Source: Candidatus Woesebacteria bacterium GW2011_GWB1_33_22 | GTDB lineage: Bacteria; Patescibacteriota; Microgenomatia; UBA8517 | Assembly (NCBI GenBank): GCA_000989765.1 | Contig: LBOW01000007.1 | Span: 1 to 39,203 of the forward strand | DNA: 39,203 bases | Reading direction: 5' to 3' | Shown here: in pieces, positions 32,432 through 39,203 of the stretch | How positions within the stretch are numbered: position 1 is the stretch's first letter | Layout of the letters: each line of letters opens with the position of its first letter | Notes under the pieces: model-generated | What the model was told of the DNA's origin: nothing | The model's database searches: none | The model's input: the letters and a program-made list of their open reading frames with translations, nothing else | Made by a program: the position numbers and the translations under genes

Positions 32432-33664
32432 CTAAACCGTTTTGAGGGAGTCTAAGAATTTGTCGTTGTCTTTGGTCTTAATTAGTTTACCAAGTAGAGC
32501 TTCTGTTCTTTCATCTTCATTAATCATGTCTATCATGCGTCTTAATGTATTTACCTTGGTTAATTTTTCGCGACCAAATAAAAGTTCATCTTGTCTTGTT
32601 CCAGATTTTGAAACATCAATTGCAGGAAATATTCTTTTCTCTGCAAGTTTACGGGTCAAATGAAGTTCCATGTTTCCAGTTCCTTTAAATTCTTCATAGA
32701 CCAAATCATCCATTCTACTTCCAGTTTCAACTAAACAAGTTCCAATAATTGTTAAACTTCCACCTTTTTCGATGTTTCTAGCTGCTCCAAAAAATTTCTT
32801 GGCTGGATATAAGGCAACTGGGTCAAAACCTCCAGTTAATGTGCGACCGCTGGTAGGAAGTGCTAAATTATATGCTCTTGCCATTCTCGTTATTGAATCA
32901 AGCATTATTACAACATCACGGCCATTCTCAACTAATCTTTTAGCCCGTTCCAAAGCTAATTCCCCCACTCTTGTTTGATCACTTGGAGCCTCATCAAAAT
33001 TAGAAGCTGCAATCTCTCCTTTACCTTCGGTAACTTTTTCCAAATTTCTTAATATATCCGTTACTTCTTCAGGTCTTTCTCCAATTAATACTGCCATTAT
33101 ATGCACCTGTCTACAGTCTACTGTCGACTGTCGACTGTCAGCAGTTTGCGTTTCAGGGTAATTTTCTGCAATTCCGGCAATAATATCCTTAACAAGCCAT
33201 GTTTTACCAGCTTTAGGGGGCGAAACTACCAAGGCCCTTTGTCCAAAACCAACTGGAGCTAAAAGATCAACCATTCTGGTTGTCAAAATATCCTCAGCTG
33301 TAGATAATTTAAGTTGCTCATCAGGGTAAATGACCATTAAATCGTCAAAATTTACTCTTTGTGTAGCCAAAAATTTCTCCACATCCTCGCTATTTACCTT
33401 TTCAACTTTCAAAAGTCCCCAATATCTTTCATTTTCTTTTGGCCTTCTTGCCTGCCCTCCAACTAAGTCCCCAACTCTTAAATTAAACCTTCTTATCTGT
33501 GAACTTGAAATATAAATGTCATTTTGACTTGGAGCAAAGTTTTTTGGACGCAAAAGACCTGATCCCTCATGGGCAATATCTAAAACACCCATAACAAATT
33601 CTGTTGGGAGATTTGCATCAGGGATCTGTCGTTCAAATGTAGTAACTGGCTCGTCTTTTTGCAT
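32432..33664 (-). CDS. rho: Transcription termination factor Rho
   Basis: The 410-residue hexameric RNA helicase has an N-terminal RNA-binding domain (residues about 22-115: FVMGVLDIAHEGSGLLRP, YISSSQIRRFNLRVGD), Walker A PPKAGKTW (149-156), LLIDERPEEVT-like AVLIGERPEEVTD, Walker B VVIMLDSITRMARAYN, and the arginine-finger/Q-loop region (SGRTLTGG, GGSLTIIGTCLVETGSRMDD). It lacks the long N-terminal insertion of many phyla. Residues about 171-186 (ETQTADSRQSTVDCRQ) are an extra loop absent from typical Rho; the DNA there is a repetitive TCGACAG-type element. Promoter at 33715-33742. Confidence 0.97.
   Translation of the reverse strand: MQKDEPVTTFERQIPDANLPTEFVMGVLDIAHEGSGLLRPKNFAPSQNDIYISSSQIRRFNLRVGDLVGGQARRPKENERYWGLLKVEKVNSEDVEKFLATQRVNFDDLMVIYPDEQLKLSTAEDILTTRMVDLLAPVGFGQRALVVSPPKAGKTWLVKDIIAGIAENYPETQTADSRQSTVDCRQVHIMAVLIGERPEEVTDILRNLEKVTEGKGEIAASNFDEAPSDQTRVGELALERAKRLVENGRDVVIMLDSITRMARAYNLALPTSGRTLTGGFDPVALYPAKKFFGAARNIEKGGSLTIIGTCLVETGSRMDDLVYEEFKGTGNMELHLTRKLAEKRIFPAIDVSKSGTRQDELLFGREKLTKVNTLRRMIDMINEDERTEALLGKLIKTKDNDKFLDSLKTV
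33107..33144. repeat. TCGACAG-type repeat inserted in rho
   Basis: The stretch contains CTGTCTACAGTC then repeated TGTCGAC units and ends CTGTCAG. On the minus strand its first 21 bases match 17 of 21 bases of one arm of the palindromic element inside radA (36310-36363). It is in frame and encodes an extra loop of about 13-15 residues. Confidence 0.65.
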
Positions 33665-33714
33665 GAATCTAAATTAAACTAAAAGAAGCTAATCTCTTTA
33701 CTTAACTAAATCTA

Positions 33715-33742
33715 ATTTTACTCCATTAATAGTAACTGTCAA
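33715..33742 (-). promoter_or_regulatory. Promoter of rho
   Basis: TTGACA (33742-33737), 16 bases and TAAAAT (33720-33715) on the minus strand. The ATG is 50 bases downstream, so rho, unlike most genes here, has a leader of about 45 bases. Confidence 0.6.
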
Positions 33743-33750
33743 GGAGGGAT

Positions 33751-34407
33751 CTAGTTAACAGGGTTAGCTATAACAATTAATCTTTTTAGTGACGTTCCAG
33801 GCGGGTCACAAGTTTGAAGGATTAGTCTTTCCCCTTGACCTTTTTCATTTAACCAAGATGTATCGTTTGCATCTGCAATAACAATATCAGTAACTTCATA
33901 GACGTACTTTTTGTTAAGGAAGTAAACATAAATCTTGTCTTTCTTTTCAAGTTTTCTTAAAAGATAGAAAACTGCGTTATATTCTGAAAAATTTAAAGGT
34001 GAATTAGTTGAGTGGGAAAAAAGATAGACATTACTTTCCTGACCTGGAAAACTTGCACCTCTGGCATGTGCCACCCCCTTTTTCAAAGCCAATAAATATT
34101 CATCTGGGTTTCCTGGATCAATATTGGGAACAATATTTGCCTTGGCATCAATTTTTGGAATATGAATTGAAAAATAAGGATCTAAATTATTACTCCAAGC
34201 ATCATAGGCATCCATTTTAACTATTAAGTCTCCAAACCCAAGTCTGGTGTTTTCTTTTTTTACATTCCAAAACTTGATTTCTTCTTTTAAGATGGGGAAA
34301 AAATAAAAAGTTAAAGAAACTATTGAGAAAGTAATAAAACTGGAGGCAATTATTTCTAATAATTTTCGTCTTCGAGTAAAGTTTTGAGAATCATATACAA
34401 CAATCAT
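33751..34407 (-). CDS. Sortase
   Basis: The 218-residue transpeptidase has a basic N-terminus (TRRRKLLE), one membrane helix (about 18-38) and a sortase barrel. Catalytic residues are H132 (YLFSHSTN), C200 (LILQTCDPPG) and R209 (SLKRLIVI). Sortases cleave LPXTG signals and attach the protein to the envelope. The gene overlaps the LPXTG-protein gene by 4 bases, so that protein is its likely dedicated substrate. Confidence 0.92.
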   Translation of the reverse strand: MIVVYDSQNFTRRRKLLEIIASSFITFSIVSLTFYFFPILKEEIKFWNVKKENTRLGFGDLIVKMDAYDAWSNNLDPYFSIHIPKIDAKANIVPNIDPGNPDEYLLALKKGVAHARGASFPGQESNVYLFSHSTNSPLNFSEYNAVFYLLRKLEKKDKIYVYFLNKKYVYEVTDIVIADANDTSWLNEKGQGERLILQTCDPPGTSLKRLIVIANPVN

Positions 34408-35111
34408 CTAATTTTCTTGAGTAGCCAGAAGCCAAATCCTCCAAGAAAACCTGAGAAAGCTAAAAATGGAAGCCCTCCCCCTGTTTTTGGTAGAACTTTA
34501 GTTACACTTGTGCCCAAAACTGCAGGTGCTGTAGGTGTTGCATCACAATTGCAATCAGAGTCCCCTGCACATATTGGATTTCTACAAAAACCGTTAAAAC
34601 AGAAGTAGCCCCCTTGACAATTATAATTACTTCCACATGTTCCACCGCAATAATTTGGTTCACCTGGTGTATATGTTGGTGTTGTAGTAGGTGTTATGGT
34701 TGGTGTTGTTGTTGGTGTAGCAGTCACTGTTGGTGTACTAGTTGATGTTGAAGTAGATGTTGCTGTTGTAGTTGGAGTAGATCTTGGAGTATTTTTAGGA
34801 TCCTCTTTACGTACACATTGGCCATCACATGTTATAGAGCCCCCACCAATGATTGTTCCTTGAGTTTTACCACGACCAACCCATTCGCATCTTTCTCCTT
34901 TTTGTTTACATTCTCGCCTAGGTTCACTGCACCCTAAAGCTTTAGTTGTTGTAAACCCTGCTTCACTACACGGCTCATTTGCCGTATTTGCCTGACTATC
35001 ATTAGTTTTAATTCTTTGATTAAGCTTTGTAAAAAGTAAACCTGCAACAAAAACTGAAGCTATTGTTATAACTAATCCTACTTGAAGTAATCCTTTATTA
35101 TCCTTTTTCAT
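34404..35111 (-). CDS. Cys-rich LPXTG cell-surface protein
   Basis: The 235-residue protein has an N-terminal signal anchor (about 8-28), a Cys-rich module (48-100), a Thr/Ser/Pro stalk (about 108-150), a second Cys-rich module (153-190; CGGTCGSNYNCQGGYFCFNGF and more) and a C-terminal sorting signal: LPKTG (207-211), hydrophobic stretch and KKIR tail. The Thr-rich stalk is a likely O-glycosylation region. It is co-translated with the sortase. Function of the Cys-rich heads is unknown; they resemble small disulfide knots. Confidence 0.9.
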   Translation of the reverse strand: MKKDNKGLLQVGLVITIASVFVAGLLFTKLNQRIKTNDSQANTANEPCSEAGFTTTKALGCSEPRRECKQKGERCEWVGRGKTQGTIIGGGSITCDGQCVRKEDPKNTPRSTPTTTATSTSTSTSTPTVTATPTTTPTITPTTTPTYTPGEPNYCGGTCGSNYNCQGGYFCFNGFCRNPICAGDSDCNCDATPTAPAVLGTSVTKVLPKTGGGLPFLAFSGFLGGFGFWLLKKIR

Positions 35112-35387
35112 TTAAATAATCTTTAGGAAAGGGTAGTAAGCCTGCCCAACCCACCACCCTTCCCTAAAAACTACTTAACTCACTAAAAGGCCCTTGACAA
35201 GATATTTATTAAGACCTAGTCTAATTACGATTTGTCTTAACAAGTGATTAAGGTTTTCCTGTCCATAAGACAAATTTAGTTCTTAAAGAGCATTTCTACT
35301 CGTGGTGAGTTATATTCCCGATCTAATCGGGAGTGAAAAACCCAGCGGTAGCAATGCTCTTTTTGCTTCTTGTCAAATCTATTTTCG
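35112..35387 (-). ncRNA. Long structured leader (or separate ncRNA) before the LPXTG-sortase operon
   Basis: This gene-free stretch lies downstream of a strong minus-strand promoter. It can form three stems: AAAGAGCATT/AATGCTCTTT (35285-35365 outer arms) enclosing a 7-bp hairpin (TCCCGAT-CTA-ATCGGGA) and a short CTAC/GTAG helix; a perfect 10-bp ATTTGTCTTA/TAAGACAAAT pair around 35228-35273 with a 26-base loop; and a long imperfect GGGAAGGG/CCCTTTCC hairpin (about 35120-35166) close to the ATG. I do not recognise a known riboswitch class. On the plus strand the outer stem is followed by TTTTT, so transcription in the other direction is possible. Confidence 0.5.
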
Positions 35388-35416
35388 AGTATATTACCTT
35401 GAATTATTCCTGTCAA
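35388..35416 (-). promoter_or_regulatory. Strong promoter driving the structured leader
   Basis: On the minus strand TTGACA (35416-35411), 17 bases and TATACT (35393-35388). A second TTGACA (35376-35371) follows without a good -10. Transcription should start near 35381, about 270 bases before the LPXTG gene. Confidence 0.75.
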
Positions 35417-35482
35417 ATCCCATAGTTAAACTGACTGTTCCCCATAGTTAATACGCGTATTATTATCCCAATTTTGTGGGAT

Positions 35483-36838
35483 TTATTTCTTAGATAAATA
35501 ATTGTGGATAACTTGTGGAAGATATTTAAACTCGCTAGAGGTTGCAATATCGCCAAATCCTAATCTTTTGGCGTCTTTTGCTCTTTTTTCTTGAAACTGT
35601 ACTTTTCTTATTTCTCCAGAAAGTCCTACTTCACCAAAACATAAAAACTTTTTAGGGAGTGGTTTGTCAAAAAATGCTGATGCGATAGAAAGACAAATTG
35701 CCAAGTCAACCGACGGATCATTAGCCTTTATTCCACCTGCAACATTAACAAAAACATCCATATCATATAATGGGACACCCGCGCGTCTAAAAAGAACAGC
35801 TAAAAGCATCTCTAAACGTCTTGAGTCAATTCCTTGTGCAACTCTTCGTGGAAAGGGCATCTTTGTGGGTACAACAAGAGACTGTATTTCAATTAAAATC
35901 GATCTTGTCCCTTCCATTAGGATTGAGACAACAGATCCAGCAACGTTTGTTTTGTCTTGCTCTAGAAATAGTTTTTCGGGGTTATCTAGTGAAACAAGGC
36001 CTTTATCCTCCATTGAAAATATACCCACCTCGTCAGTTGCTCCGAATCTATTTTTAACACTTCGAAGTAACCTTAGGTTAGACTGTTTGTCACCCTCAAA
36101 CCACAAAACAGTATCCACAATATGAGCTAAAACTGCAGGACCGGCTACAGTTCCTTCTTTTGTAACATGGCCAACTAAAATAAGAGGAACATTATTGGCT
36201 TTAGCAAATTTTAGAAGTCTAAAGGCACATTCTCTAACCTGCCCCACGGATCCCGCAAGACCTGTCAAGTCAGGAGTAGACATGGTCTGAATAGAATCAA
36301 CTATGACTGCTGACAGTCTATGGTCTACAGCATTGGGTTTGTCTGTAGTCTGTAGTCCGTCAGCCATAAGCGTTCCTATAATTTCATCAACATCAGTTGA
36401 TTCCAAAAACTGAATACTTTTATTGTTTATTCCCAATCTTTTAGCCCGTATAGCTGTCTGACTTGCTGATTCTTCTCCTGATACATAAACCGTCGACTGT
36501 AGACTATTAGCTACTTGCAGTAACAAAGTCGATTTTCCAATACCGGGTTCGCCTGCAATTAAAATTACTTGTCCTGTTACCATTCCACCCCCTAATGCCC
36601 TATCAAGTTCTGATATACCTGTTGTAATTCTTTGCATTTGGTCAGCCTTGATATCAGTAAGTTTTTGTATTTCTAGTTTTCGTCCTGAATTTATCTTTTT
36701 AGCATTTCCTTTTTTAGCATTCGTGAATTTTGCTGTCTCTACCAAGCTATTCCACTCACCACAAAAAGAACATTTACCCTGCCATTTAGAGAATTCATTT
36801 CCACACTGTTGACAAACAAAGATTGTTGAATTAGCCAT
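35483..36838 (-). CDS. radA: DNA repair protein RadA/Sms
   Basis: The 451-residue protein has an N-terminal C4 zinc finger (CQQCGNEFSKWQGKCSFCGEW, starts at residue 9), Walker A GEPGIGKS (96-103), YVSGEES (118-124), Walker B VIVDSIQT (178-185), the RadA-specific KNRFG (262-266) and a C-terminal Lon-like domain (GGIKANDPSVDLAICLS). RadA promotes branch migration in recombination. Residues about 159-176 (DGLQTTDKPNAVDHRLS) are an insertion from a palindromic element. The -10 TGATATAAT (36852-36847) ends 8 bases before the ATG, giving a nearly leaderless mRNA. Confidence 0.96.
   Translation of the reverse strand: MANSTIFVCQQCGNEFSKWQGKCSFCGEWNSLVETAKFTNAKKGNAKKINSGRKLEIQKLTDIKADQMQRITTGISELDRALGGGMVTGQVILIAGEPGIGKSTLLLQVANSLQSTVYVSGEESASQTAIRAKRLGINNKSIQFLESTDVDEIIGTLMADGLQTTDKPNAVDHRLSAVIVDSIQTMSTPDLTGLAGSVGQVRECAFRLLKFAKANNVPLILVGHVTKEGTVAGPAVLAHIVDTVLWFEGDKQSNLRLLRSVKNRFGATDEVGIFSMEDKGLVSLDNPEKLFLEQDKTNVAGSVVSILMEGTRSILIEIQSLVVPTKMPFPRRVAQGIDSRRLEMLLAVLFRRAGVPLYDMDVFVNVAGGIKANDPSVDLAICLSIASAFFDKPLPKKFLCFGEVGLSGEIRKVQFQEKRAKDAKRLGFGDIATSSEFKYLPQVIHNYLSKK
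36310..36363. repeat. Palindromic element inserted in radA
   Basis: Two 21-base arms (CTGACAGTCTATGGTCTACAG and its partner at 36343-36363) pair with 5 mismatches around a 12-base loop. The total is 54 bases, exactly 18 codons, so the frame is kept. A fragment with the same GTCGACTGTAGAC core lies at 36491-36503 in the same gene. It is related to the element in rho. Confidence 0.7.
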
Positions 36839-36846
36839 TAAACTGG

Positions 36847-36854
36847 ATTATATC
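36847..36854 (-). promoter_or_regulatory. Extended -10 promoter of radA
   Basis: TGATATAAT on the minus strand, 8 bases before the ATG. A short hairpin (ACTTCGGC-TAC-GCCGTAAGT, about 36861-36880) lies between the S1 stop and this box. Confidence 0.5.
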
Positions 36855-36877
36855 ATTACTTACGGCGTAGCCGAAGT

Positions 36878-37984
36878 TTACTTGTACCCCACTGGGACTG
36901 AGGTTAGAACAAGTCCTAATGAAATCTTTCTTCCTTTTGGATCAATTTCTTCAATATAACAATTAACTTCATCACCTATCGAAAACTTGGTTCCAGGAGC
37001 AATCTTTGTAATATGTACTAAACCTTCAATACCAGGTTCCAGTTCAACAAAAGTACCAAAATCAGTAACCTTACTTACTTTTCCTTTGATTCTATCTTCT
37101 TCTTTGTGTTTTTGAGAAACATCAATCCATGGATCACGCTTTGCCTGTTTAATAGACAATGCCAACTTACCACTTACATCTTTACTATCTTTCCTACCAA
37201 TAACAGCCGTTTTTACCTTATCACCAACCTTAAACATTTCAGATGGGTGTGATACTTTACCCCAAGAAAGTTCTGAGATATGGACCAAACCCTCAATTGG
37301 AGAATTATCAACCGTTATTTTTACAAAAATTCCAAAATTGGCTACTGTCGTCACAATACCGTCAAAAAGATCTCCATCTTTGACTGACTCCAAGGCTTTT
37401 TTAGCAAGGGCAATATCCTTTGCGTCAGTTACTTCTCTCTCTGAGAGAACAAGTTTATTTTTTTGTCTATCAACTTCAATAACTTTGGCCTTAAAATATT
37501 TCCCAACCAAACTTGCGGGGTTTTTACTAAATTCTTTGGAAAGTTGTGATGTGGGAATAAATCCTGATACACCATTAACATCAACTGTAATCCCAGATCC
37601 TGCTACTGCTTTGGCAAAAACTGCAACCTCTGTTTTATTTTTGTAGTTTTCTTCAATGTGTTGCCAAACTGCGACTGAAACGCTATCCCTAAGCGACAAA
37701 AGAGTTGAACCATCTCTCATTTCAGGTACTAAAACTGTTGCGATTACTTCATCTCCTACTTTAAGTTTTGAAATATATTCACGAGCTTCGGCAAAAGCTT
37801 TTTCAGTGACAACACCTTCAGCTTTTCCTGCAATATCTAAAATTAAAGATTTGGATAATTTCTGAATAACAGTTCCTTTAACTTTTTGGCCCAAGGCTAA
37901 ATTACGAATTGAGGATTTACTTTTGGCAAGAAGGTCAGCCATAGTAATACCTGTTATGCTTTTTTTACTTGTCTTTGTAGCCAA
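36878..37984 (-). CDS. rpsA: 30S ribosomal protein S1 homologue, four S1 domains
   Basis: The 368-residue protein has four S1 RNA-binding domains: about 31-100 (GQKVKGTVIQKLSKSLILDI), 117-185 (EVAVFAKAVAGSGITVDVNG), 201-280 (GDLFDGIVTTVANFGIFVKI, EGLVHISELSW) and 295-365 (DRIKGKVSKVTDFGTFVELE, EGLVHITKI). It has four domains where E. coli S1 has six, a common reduced form. The likely start is TTG at 37984, with AAAGGTGG about 9 bases upstream. An out-of-frame ATG at 37991 opens a tiny ORF. In a genome with many leaderless mRNAs, S1 level may matter for start selection (inference). Confidence 0.93.
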   Translation of the reverse strand: MATKTSKKSITGITMADLLAKSKSSIRNLALGQKVKGTVIQKLSKSLILDIAGKAEGVVTEKAFAEAREYISKLKVGDEVIATVLVPEMRDGSTLLSLRDSVSVAVWQHIEENYKNKTEVAVFAKAVAGSGITVDVNGVSGFIPTSQLSKEFSKNPASLVGKYFKAKVIEVDRQKNKLVLSEREVTDAKDIALAKKALESVKDGDLFDGIVTTVANFGIFVKITVDNSPIEGLVHISELSWGKVSHPSEMFKVGDKVKTAVIGRKDSKDVSGKLALSIKQAKRDPWIDVSQKHKEEDRIKGKVSKVTDFGTFVELEPGIEGLVHITKIAPGTKFSIGDEVNCYIEEIDPKGRKISLGLVLTSVPVGYK

Positions 37985-38033
37985 AATTCATTTCCACCTT
38001 TCTTATTTAGAATTGAATTATAACTTATTATAT

Positions 38034-38474
38034 TTAATTTAACAAGTGAAGAAATTCATTTGCTGTAACTATTTTTATACCCTTAACTTTGTCTTTTAAC
38101 GCATGTAAATCCTCATCTCCCGAAACTATGTAAATTGGCTTTCTTGTATATATCGCTAAAGCAATTGATACCAATTCGTCATCGTCTGAATCTCTACATA
38201 TTTTAATTTTTTTAGGAGCATATACAAATTTACCAAAGCTAATAATTGAGGCTAAAAATTCTTTAATTTTTTCTTTACTAAAGTGATATTTATTAAAAAT
38301 GCGGGGATAATTTAAAACATCATTTAATTCTTGTAATGTTTTGTCACTGTATAGTAACTCAAACTTTCCTTGTAAAAATGCCTTATAAATTGAATAGTCA
38401 CTGCCATTTTCTGTTATATTGGCACGAATTAAAACATTGGTATCAATTACTCCTTGGAGCGTGTTTTTTGGCAT
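38034..38474 (-). CDS. PIN-domain toxin ribonuclease
   Basis: The 146-residue protein has the PIN acidic residues: D10 (GVIDTNVLI), the Glu of LQELNDVL (about 49), D94/D96/D97 (CRDSDDDELVSIAL) and GDEDLH near 119. PIN toxins cut RNA, often tRNA or rRNA. It overlaps the upstream antitoxin gene by 32 bases, which is a typical toxin-antitoxin layout. Confidence 0.88.
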   Translation of the reverse strand: MPKNTLQGVIDTNVLIRANITENGSDYSIYKAFLQGKFELLYSDKTLQELNDVLNYPRIFNKYHFSKEKIKEFLASIISFGKFVYAPKKIKICRDSDDDELVSIALAIYTRKPIYIVSGDEDLHALKDKVKGIKIVTANEFLHLLN

Positions 38475-38730
38475 ACTCTATATCCCTATCTATCTCTTCA
38501 TCGGTAAAATGCTTATTCTTATCGTGCATTTCATCCATCATGGCAAACATCTCATTTTTTAATAATTCTTTTTCCAAATTAGCCAGTCTTTTATATTCTG
38601 AGAAAGAAATAATGACCGCTTCAGCAACGCTATCTCGAAGTACAACTGTGGGGTTTTTAGGCACAAGATTATCTAAAATATGCTTAAAATTTCTTTGGAT
38701 ATCTGTGACCGTAACCATTTGTGTATTCAT
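38443..38730 (-). CDS. Phd/YefM-like antitoxin
   Basis: The 95-residue protein begins with the Phd/YefM fold (TVTDIQRNFKHILDNL, NPTVVLRDSVAEAVIISFSEYKRL), used for dimer formation and operator binding, and ends in an acidic, flexible segment expected to wrap the PIN toxin. It is transcribed first from a promoter that carries its likely operator. Confidence 0.85.
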   Translation of the reverse strand: MNTQMVTVTDIQRNFKHILDNLVPKNPTVVLRDSVAEAVIISFSEYKRLANLEKELLKNEMFAMMDEMHDKNKHFTDEEIDRDIEYAKKHAPRSN

Positions 38731-38737
38731 AGTATCT

Positions 38738-38768
38738 ACATACTACAATACATACTGTAGTATGTCAA
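38738..38768 (-). promoter_or_regulatory. Promoter and operator of the PIN module
   Basis: On the minus strand TTGACA (38768-38763), 17 bases and TAGTAT (38745-38740). A perfect inverted repeat ACATACTACA-N8-TGTAGTATGT (38738-38765) spans the region from the -35 to the -10, as expected for antitoxin autorepression. The ATG is 9 bases after the -10. Confidence 0.8.
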
Positions 38769-38801
38769 GACACACTTTTGGGCACAAAAAACAGAGTCCC
38801 T

Positions 38802-38925
38802 AAGTCTTGGCGATGAGATATTTTCGCGGCCAGTTGCCCGGCAACTATCGTCTCCGCTGTGGCGTTTTACTTCTAAGTTCGGAATGGAATTAGGTAGTTC
38901 CACCACGCTCAAATCACCAAGACTT
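38802..38925 (-). rRNA. rrf: 5S ribosomal RNA
   Basis: The minus strand has the 5S plan: terminal stem AAGTCTTGG/CCAAGACTT, the conserved loop with CCATTCCGAACTTAGAAGTA, and a CCACAGCGG-type loop E region. About 124 nt. A TTTTTT run lies shortly after its 3' end (about 38787-38792), then the PIN-module promoter. Ends are set by the pairing stem and may be off by one or two bases. Confidence 0.93.
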
Positions 38926-38989
38926 AAGTACTCTGACAACTGAAGGATATTTTGTTTTCGTTAATATTACAACACACTTTATATGTAAT

Positions 38990-39203
<214 letters not shown>

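Noticed and set aside
33751-34407. Tat signal on the sortase (TRRRKLLE)
   Set aside because: Basic residues before a membrane helix are normal for sortase anchors; the FLK part of the Tat motif and a cleavage site are missing.
35285-35365. Known riboswitch, SRP RNA, 6S RNA or tmRNA
   Set aside because: The conserved motifs of these classes (for example the SRP GGAAGGAAGC-type loop or the tmRNA ends) are not present; kept only as an unassigned structured RNA.

Overview
The window looks like a piece of an AT-rich Candidate Phyla Radiation (Patescibacteria) chromosome, probably Microgenomates-like. The indications are many short membrane and small proteins, surface proteins carrying phage-tail modules, a LPXTG/sortase pair, a short S1, and Rho and RadA carrying odd in-frame insertions. 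TGA is used as a stop (for example at 11612 and 16012), so the recoded Absconditabacteria/Gracilibacteria code does not apply. No 16S rRNA is in the window, so the lineage is an inference.

Layout. Bases 1-6086: the end of a large tail-fibre-like surface protein, an O-antigen-ligase/TPR membrane protein, a lone dCache sensor, and a tight three-gene run ending in a membrane protein with a twin-arginine (Tat) motif. Bases 6083-12878: three AbiE-type toxin/antitoxin modules (two minus, one plus) separated by a 699-residue beta-helix tail-like protein and a four-helix membrane protein. Bases 13019-20408: a gap-poor plus-strand run of four or five phage-tail-like genes followed directly by tatA, tatA, tatC, tatA, a PrsW-like membrane protease and a REP-associated tyrosine transposase (RAYT). 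Bases 20444-22922 (minus): a fourth TatA one base upstream of a 777-residue exported protein that shares the AVW motif of the tail genes. Bases 23108-30558: a Fic protein with a degenerate active site, tRNA-Ala(CGC), a giant (about 1,605 residue) multi-protease surface protein interrupted by a frameshift at a run of seven A, and an AAA/DUF4143 ATPase behind two operator-like palindromes. Bases 30587-37984 (minus): SIMPL protein, LysM-M23 peptidase, Rho, sortase, LPXTG protein with a long structured leader, RadA and S1. Bases 38034-39203: a PIN-toxin module, 5S rRNA and the 3' end of 23S rRNA, all minus.

How it may work together. The most unusual arrangement is Tat translocase genes built into an operon of phage-tail-like beta-rich proteins. 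A Tat-type substrate lies upstream and a second TatA-plus-surface-protein operon lies opposite. No capsid, terminase, portal, sheath or integrase gene is visible, so this reads as a domesticated surface-display or attachment system rather than a prophage; that reading is an inference. Many promoters place the transcription start within a few bases of the ATG, so leaderless mRNAs appear common here.
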